Of a stretch of DNA of 45,828 nucleotides, positions 42,071 to 45,828 are shown in pieces. Both the position numbers and the translations under genes were made by a program. Location of the stretch: NCBI RefSeq assembly GCF_018380615.1, contig NZ_JAGYVZ010000032.1, positions 1-45,828 on the forward strand, given 5' to 3'. Source of the DNA: Flavobacterium psychroterrae. GTDB lineage: Bacteria > Bacteroidota > Bacteroidia > Flavobacteriales > Flavobacteriaceae. The notes beneath the pieces were generated by a model. That model had not been told where the DNA came from, did no database searches, and saw only the letters and a list, made by a program, of their open reading frames with translations. Position 1 is the first letter of the stretch; the number at the start of each line of letters is the position of its first letter.

Positions 42071-43162
42071 ATGTTGGACAAAAACCCGATATATTGGGAT
42101 GACGATAATAAAATCTGGACAATTTATTCTTATGTATATTGTGTTCAAATTTTAAAAAATCCTCACGCATTTATTCCAACTGTGAATAAAAACAATGAGC
42201 AAAAACTCAACAAATATGCTTTAAAAGTTTTGGTTAATTTAACTCGTTTATCAAATGGAATTGAGCATGAAATTTCGAGAGAGATTGCAAAGTTGCTATT
42301 TTCAAATATGAAATCTATTACTATCGAAACAATCATTTCTCCATTAATTGAAAAGGATCTAGTCGAAAATAAAATAGACTGGGTTAATTCGGTTTGTAAA
42401 AAATTACCAATTCTTATTCTCTTAAAAAGTTTTAGTTTTAGCAATAATGATTCTGATTTTATTTCGGATAAAATAGCAATTATATCCAAAATTATGCTTC
42501 CGAATAAAACGGAGGAACAGATAAAATCTATAAATGAAATTTCAGAATATCTTTATTTGATAGTCGAGAATCATTTATCATCTCAATCTTTATATGAAGA
42601 TTCATTAATCAAAATGTCAAAATCAAATACACTTTCGCTTGACGAAATCAAAACAAAATTTGTGAGTAATTTGATTGGGCTGTTTATTCAATGCTATGAT
42701 GCCGGGCGTGGAATTTTGAGTAATTCGTTATTACAGATTATCAAACATAAAACTTTTACCGATAAAACCGAAATTGAAAAATCTATTATCGAAACTTTAC
42801 GATTTGATCCGCCAATTCATAATACACGAAGAATTGCGAATGATGATATTATCTTAGGAAATGCTTTAATTAAAAAAGGTGACTCTGTTTTAGTTGTCCT
42901 TGCAGCAGCAAATCGAGATTTAGAAAAGTTTGAAAATGCATCAATTTTCAATAGTAATCGTATCAATAATATTGAAAATCTAACTTTCGGCATTGGCGGT
43001 CATCAATGTTTGGCAAAACATTTTTCGGTTCAAATAGCAACAGAAACTTTATGGTATTTATTTGAAAATTATAAAAACGTTACTGTTTTAGAAAACAACA
43101 TTCAGTACGAATCATTGATTAATGCCAGATTACCAAATGAAATCTGGATTTCAGCAAAATAA
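42071..43162 (+). CDS. Cytochrome P450, short and atypical
   Basis: A 363-residue P450, about 40 residues shorter than usual bacterial enzymes, missing part of the N-terminal region. The heme-binding loop is FGIGGHQCLAKHF with Cys313; the ExxR is ETLR (241-244), and NTRRIANDD and AAANRDLEKFENA are typical. The I-helix reads IQCYDAGRGILSN (206-218), without the oxygen-activating Thr pair. No reductase or ferredoxin gene is adjacent. It is divergent from the ArsR gene and 14 bases before a small monooxygenase; together they look like an inducible oxidation module with unknown substrate. Confidence 0.88.
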   Translation: MLDKNPIYWDDDNKIWTIYSYVYCVQILKNPHAFIPTVNKNNEQKLNKYALKVLVNLTRLSNGIEHEISREIAKLLFSNMKSITIETIISPLIEKDLVENKIDWVNSVCKKLPILILLKSFSFSNNDSDFISDKIAIISKIMLPNKTEEQIKSINEISEYLYLIVENHLSSQSLYEDSLIKMSKSNTLSLDEIKTKFVSNLIGLFIQCYDAGRGILSNSLLQIIKHKTFTDKTEIEKSIIETLRFDPPIHNTRRIANDDIILGNALIKKGDSVLVVLAAANRDLEKFENASIFNSNRINNIENLTFGIGGHQCLAKHFSVQIATETLWYLFENYKNVTVLENNIQYESLINARLPNEIWISAK

Positions 43163-43176
43163 TAAAAACACAAATT

Positions 43177-43524
43177 ATGATAGCAGTAATTTTTGAAGTA
43201 ATTCCTAACGAAGGAAAAAAGGCAGAATATCTAGAAATTGCAGCAAATCTGCGACCTGAATTAGACAATATCAAAGGTTTTATTTCGATAGAACGTTTTC
43301 AGAGTTTTAGCGATCCTGAAAAAGTTTTGTCTTTGTCATTTTGGAAAGATGAAGAAAGTATTCAACAATGGAGAAATCTGGAAATGCATCGCCACGCTCA
43401 GCAAAAAGGTCGAAATGAAGTTTTTAAAGAGTATCATTTAAGAATTGCAAATATTGTTCGCGATTATGGAATGTTCGACCGGGATGAAACGCCTGAGGAT
43501 AGTTCGGAATTTCATAGTAAATAA
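43177..43524 (+). CDS. Antibiotic biosynthesis monooxygenase (ABM) family protein
   Basis: A 115-residue dimeric alpha/beta-barrel protein: MIAVIFEVIPNEGKKAEYLE, IAANLRPELDNIKGFISIER, FQSFSDPEKVLSLSFWKDEE, SIQQWRNLEMHRHAQQKGRN. ABM proteins include cofactor-free monooxygenases, heme-degrading enzymes and small stress proteins; the activity of this one cannot be read. It is 14 bases after the P450 gene and presumably under the same ArsR-type control. The 170-bp gap that follows has ttctgag/ctaag and aatctaa words. Confidence 0.85.
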   Translation: MIAVIFEVIPNEGKKAEYLEIAANLRPELDNIKGFISIERFQSFSDPEKVLSLSFWKDEESIQQWRNLEMHRHAQQKGRNEVFKEYHLRIANIVRDYGMFDRDETPEDSSEFHSK

Positions 43525-43682
43525 AGGTGCAAAGTTACAGAGGTGCAAAGGGACAAAGGTTTTTTTTAGACTCTGAGGTTCTGAGTTACTAAGTTTTTTT
43601 GTGAATAACTTGTAGAATTCAAAATAATCCAACAATCTAAGAAGTCTAATAATCTAAAATTCTAACAAGTCTAAATTTTGAC

Positions 43683-43690
43683 TACTTTTG
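43683..43690 (+). promoter_or_regulatory. -7 element of rluF
   Basis: TACTTTTG matches TAnnTTTG and is four bases before ATG 43695, the same spacing as at the XRE gene (1945-1952, ATG 1957). A leaderless mRNA is predicted. No TTG at -33 distance is evident. Confidence 0.5.
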
Positions 43691-43694
43691 CAGT

Positions 43695-44546
43695 ATGGAA
43701 GAGAATTTAAAACGTCTGAATAAATTTATTGGTGAAACAGGATATTGTTCCCGCCGTGAAGCCGATAAACTTATTGAGGAAGGACGCGTGACAATAAATG
43801 GTGTTGTACCTGAGATGGGAACTAAAGTTTCTCAGAATGATGAAGTACGTATTGACGGAAAATTGATTGTAGAGAAACATGAAAAACTCGTGTATCTTGC
43901 TTTCAATAAACCTGTTGGAATTGAATGTACGACGAATTTAGAGGTTCGCAATAATATCGTGGATTATATAAATTACCCGAAACGTATTTTCCCAATTGGA
44001 CGTTTGGACAAAGCCAGTGAAGGATTAATTTTCATGACGAATGATGGTGATATTGTGAACAAGATTTTACGCGCCAGAAATAATCACGAAAAAGAATATA
44101 CCGTTACAGTAAATAAACCTATTACGGAACGTTTTATACAACGTATGGGAAATGGTGTTCCCATTTTAGATACGGTTACCCGAAAATGTAAAGTCGAACA
44201 AATTAGCCAATTCACGTTTAAAATCATTTTAACTCAAGGCTTAAACCGACAAATTCGTAGAATGACTGAATATTTGGGTTATGATGTTACGGCGCTTAAA
44301 CGCATCAGAATTATCAATATATCGCTGGATATTCCGGTTGGTCGTTATCGTGATTTGACCGATGATGAAATTAAAGAGCTGAATCATTTAATTGAACCTT
44401 CGAGTAAAACCGAGGAAGCGAGTTTGCCAAAACCGGAAGCTCCAAGACGACGAACTGATTTTCTCTCGAAAGACGATGTTCCTAAACGAAGAACTGATTT
44501 TATCTCAAAAGATGATCCCCGATTTAAGAAAAAAGGAGATTATTAA
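43695..44546 (+). CDS. rluF: 23S rRNA pseudouridine synthase RluF-type
   Basis: A 283-residue RsuA/RluB/E/F-family enzyme, most like RluF (U2604). An N-terminal S4 domain (NKFIGETGYCSRREADKLIE, then GRVTINGVV) binds RNA; the catalytic Asp is in FPIGRLDKASEGLIFMTNDG; and LTQGLNRQIRRMTEYLGYDV is the family motif. The C-terminal tail is a basic, duplicated RRRTDFLSKDD / KRRTDFISKDD followed by PRFKKKGDY, a likely RNA-binding extension. It converges with corA at a strong terminator. Confidence 0.9.
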   Translation: MEENLKRLNKFIGETGYCSRREADKLIEEGRVTINGVVPEMGTKVSQNDEVRIDGKLIVEKHEKLVYLAFNKPVGIECTTNLEVRNNIVDYINYPKRIFPIGRLDKASEGLIFMTNDGDIVNKILRARNNHEKEYTVTVNKPITERFIQRMGNGVPILDTVTRKCKVEQISQFTFKIILTQGLNRQIRRMTEYLGYDVTALKRIRIINISLDIPVGRYRDLTDDEIKELNHLIEPSSKTEEASLPKPEAPRRRTDFLSKDDVPKRRTDFISKDDPRFKKKGDY

Positions 44547-44553
44547 ATCCCAT

Positions 44554-44591
44554 AAAAAAAATCCATTCGTTGATTCGAATGGATTTTTTTT
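44554..44591. terminator. Bidirectional terminator between rluF and corA
   Basis: A perfect 16-bp stem: aaaaaaaatccattcg (44554-44569) with cgaatggatttttttt (44576-44591), 6-base loop. A-run and T-run flanks serve both convergent genes. Confidence 0.85.
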
Positions 44592-44614
44592 ATCTCTATT
44601 TAGAATCTGTTTTA

Positions 44615-45541
44615 TCAGAACCATCTTCTTCTTTTGAATAAAAAAACGCCAAAAATCGATAATACAACAGATACAAAAAGAAGTATCCAAATACCGTATT
44701 TACTTTCTTCTAAACCATTTGGCACGTTCATTCCGTACAAACTGGCGATCAAAGTCGGTATCATAAGAATTATTGAAATTGAAGTCATTTGCTTCATAAT
44801 ATCATTCATGTTATTTGATATTACTGAAGCATAAGCATCCATCATTCCTGTCAAAATATTGCTGTAAATATTAGCTGTGTCTTGCGCCTGACTTAATTCG
44901 ATGTCAACATCTTCTAATAAATCCTGATCAAAGTTTTCTCTTTGGGCTTTTAGATTTTTTATTCTGTGAAACAAAACATCATTTCCCTTTAATGAAGTAA
45001 TAAAAAATACAAGACATTTTTCTATTTGTAAAAGTGCTTGTAATTCTTCATTTTTGATCGATTTTTCTAAGTTATCTTCGGCTAATTTTATCTTCTGATT
45101 AATTTGTTTCAGATATTTCAAATACCAAACACTTGATGACAATAACAATCTTAAAACAAGATCTAAGTTGTCTTTTATGATAATGTTTTTACGGTTCGTG
45201 TACTGTACAAAATCAGCAATAATTTCTGTTTCATAAAAACTGATGGTTACACAAACATCATCTTTAAAAATTAATCCTAGCGGTATAGTTTGAAAAGGTA
45301 ATTTAATATCATTGCTTTTTATGGGAACACGCATGATAAATAAGGTCCAACCATCTTCAGATTCCATACGTGGTCTTTCGTCGATATCTTCGATATCATT
45401 GTAAAAGGCTTCGGGAATTTGAAGCTCTTCTAATAAGTATTTTTTTTCTGTTTCTGAAGGAGATTCAATGTTGATCCAGCAGTTTGGGGTCCATTCTTGT
45501 ATCTCGATTAATCCGTTGTTGTTTTTGTAAAAGGCTTTCAT
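44615..45541 (-). CDS. CorA-family divalent cation transporter
   Basis: A 308-residue pentameric Mg2+/Co2+ channel from ATG 45541 (KAFYKNNNGLIEIQEW); ATG 45565 would add eight residues and cannot be excluded. A large cytosolic alpha/beta domain is followed by a long helix (YASVISNNMNDIMKQMTSIS), TM1, the pore motif YGMNVPNGLE (GMN at about 270-272), TM2 and basic KRRRWF. TM1 ends at the GMN as in other CorA proteins. A likely promoter TACTTTTG lies at 45657-45650 on the minus strand. Confidence 0.92.
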   Translation of the reverse strand: MKAFYKNNNGLIEIQEWTPNCWINIESPSETEKKYLLEELQIPEAFYNDIEDIDERPRMESEDGWTLFIMRVPIKSNDIKLPFQTIPLGLIFKDDVCVTISFYETEIIADFVQYTNRKNIIIKDNLDLVLRLLLSSSVWYLKYLKQINQKIKLAEDNLEKSIKNEELQALLQIEKCLVFFITSLKGNDVLFHRIKNLKAQRENFDQDLLEDVDIELSQAQDTANIYSNILTGMMDAYASVISNNMNDIMKQMTSISIILMIPTLIASLYGMNVPNGLEESKYGIWILLFVSVVLSIFGVFLFKRRRWF

Positions 45542-45649
45542 TTCAAAATTGCAGGGTTTTATCATAGCATTTTGAAAAAATTCAAAAGCTATTTAATTTA
45601 ATACTAACGAATAATAATCGTCCATTGGAGAAGTTTTTTTTAAGTGTTG

Positions 45650-45657
45650 CAAAAGTA
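45650..45657 (-). promoter_or_regulatory. Candidate corA -7 element
   Basis: TACTTTTG on the minus strand matches TAnnTTTG and implies a leader of about 100 bases before ATG 45541. Apart from this I see nothing in 45542-45828: no reading frame of note and no repeat. Confidence 0.4.
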
Positions 45658-45828
45658 TCCTTTATTTTTAAGACCTAAAACTTTAAAATTATAATTAAAT
45701 ACATTAATGTCCGATAAAAAATAAAACCAAAAGAATTTATTTCTTATATGTCTCATTGTCAGTGTTTTAATTTTTTATTATTGTATTTTTTTAAAAACAG
45801 GTTATAAAATAAATGATAGTTGTTCTGA

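Noticed and set aside
42071..43524. P450 and ABM protein as part of an antibiotic biosynthetic cluster
   Set aside because: Neighbours are rluF, corA and an alpha/beta hydrolase; no synthase, carrier protein or transporter is present.

Overview
The window is an AT-rich chromosomal segment that reads as Flavobacterium (Bacteroidota, Flavobacteriia). The main evidence is Bacteroidota-type proteins (DUF5683, WbqC, very long signal peptidase I, TonB with a PEFPGG motif), the run parA-parB-DUF5683-dapB-lepB-WbqC, near absence of Shine-Dalgarno sequences, and TAnnTTTG -7 promoter elements, sometimes with an upstream TTG. I see no tRNA, rRNA, CRISPR array or prophage. A transposase-like start at the left edge is the only hint of an insertion sequence.

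Layout. 1-2440: partial transposase-like frame, RidA-family gene divergent from an AraC regulator, a ~200-bp MITE-like element, and an XRE regulator. 2570-6941: RlpA-like lipoprotein-type protein and the DUF2339/DUF3999 membrane pair. 7186-12483: housekeeping run for chromosome partition, lysine/peptidoglycan precursor synthesis and protein export. 12767-18996, minus strand: EEP nuclease/phosphatase, two rhomboids, mutL, ribH and a membrane TPR protein. 19400-30143, plus strand: recF, rhodanese-thioredoxin lipoprotein, DUF2461, GT4, a Tat-like aminotransferase, murB, small enzymes, GT2, an ECF-like sigma factor and TonB. 30408-36275: PH-domain protein, M48 peptidase, lipA, GAPDH and a TPR hybrid histidine kinase. 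36306-37904, minus strand: antitoxin, YoeB-like toxin and lpxK in one tight unit. 38033-45541: Nif3-like, coiled-coil former zinc-ribbon protein, alpha/beta hydrolase, a divergent ArsR / P450-monooxygenase module, rluF and corA.

The most unusual signal lies between the genes. At least ten intergenic spaces carry imperfect inverted repeats whose arms are built from two or three near-copies of one short word (cacagatt, cacgaatt, cacaaatt, cgcaaag and others). Some are nested inside one another (39951-40096, 20494-20724), and three share an ungapped 53-nt skeleton although their words differ. This looks like a family of small non-autonomous repeats that insert into or homogenise one another.

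Other points of note: MutL has lost all three endonuclease/metal motifs; the conserved zinc-ribbon protein has no cysteine; a 43-bp near-perfect palindrome sits at the promoter of the toxin-antitoxin-lpxK unit, placing an apparently essential lipid A gene downstream of an addiction module; and an ArsR/P450/monooxygenase cluster encodes a P450 without the usual I-helix threonine.
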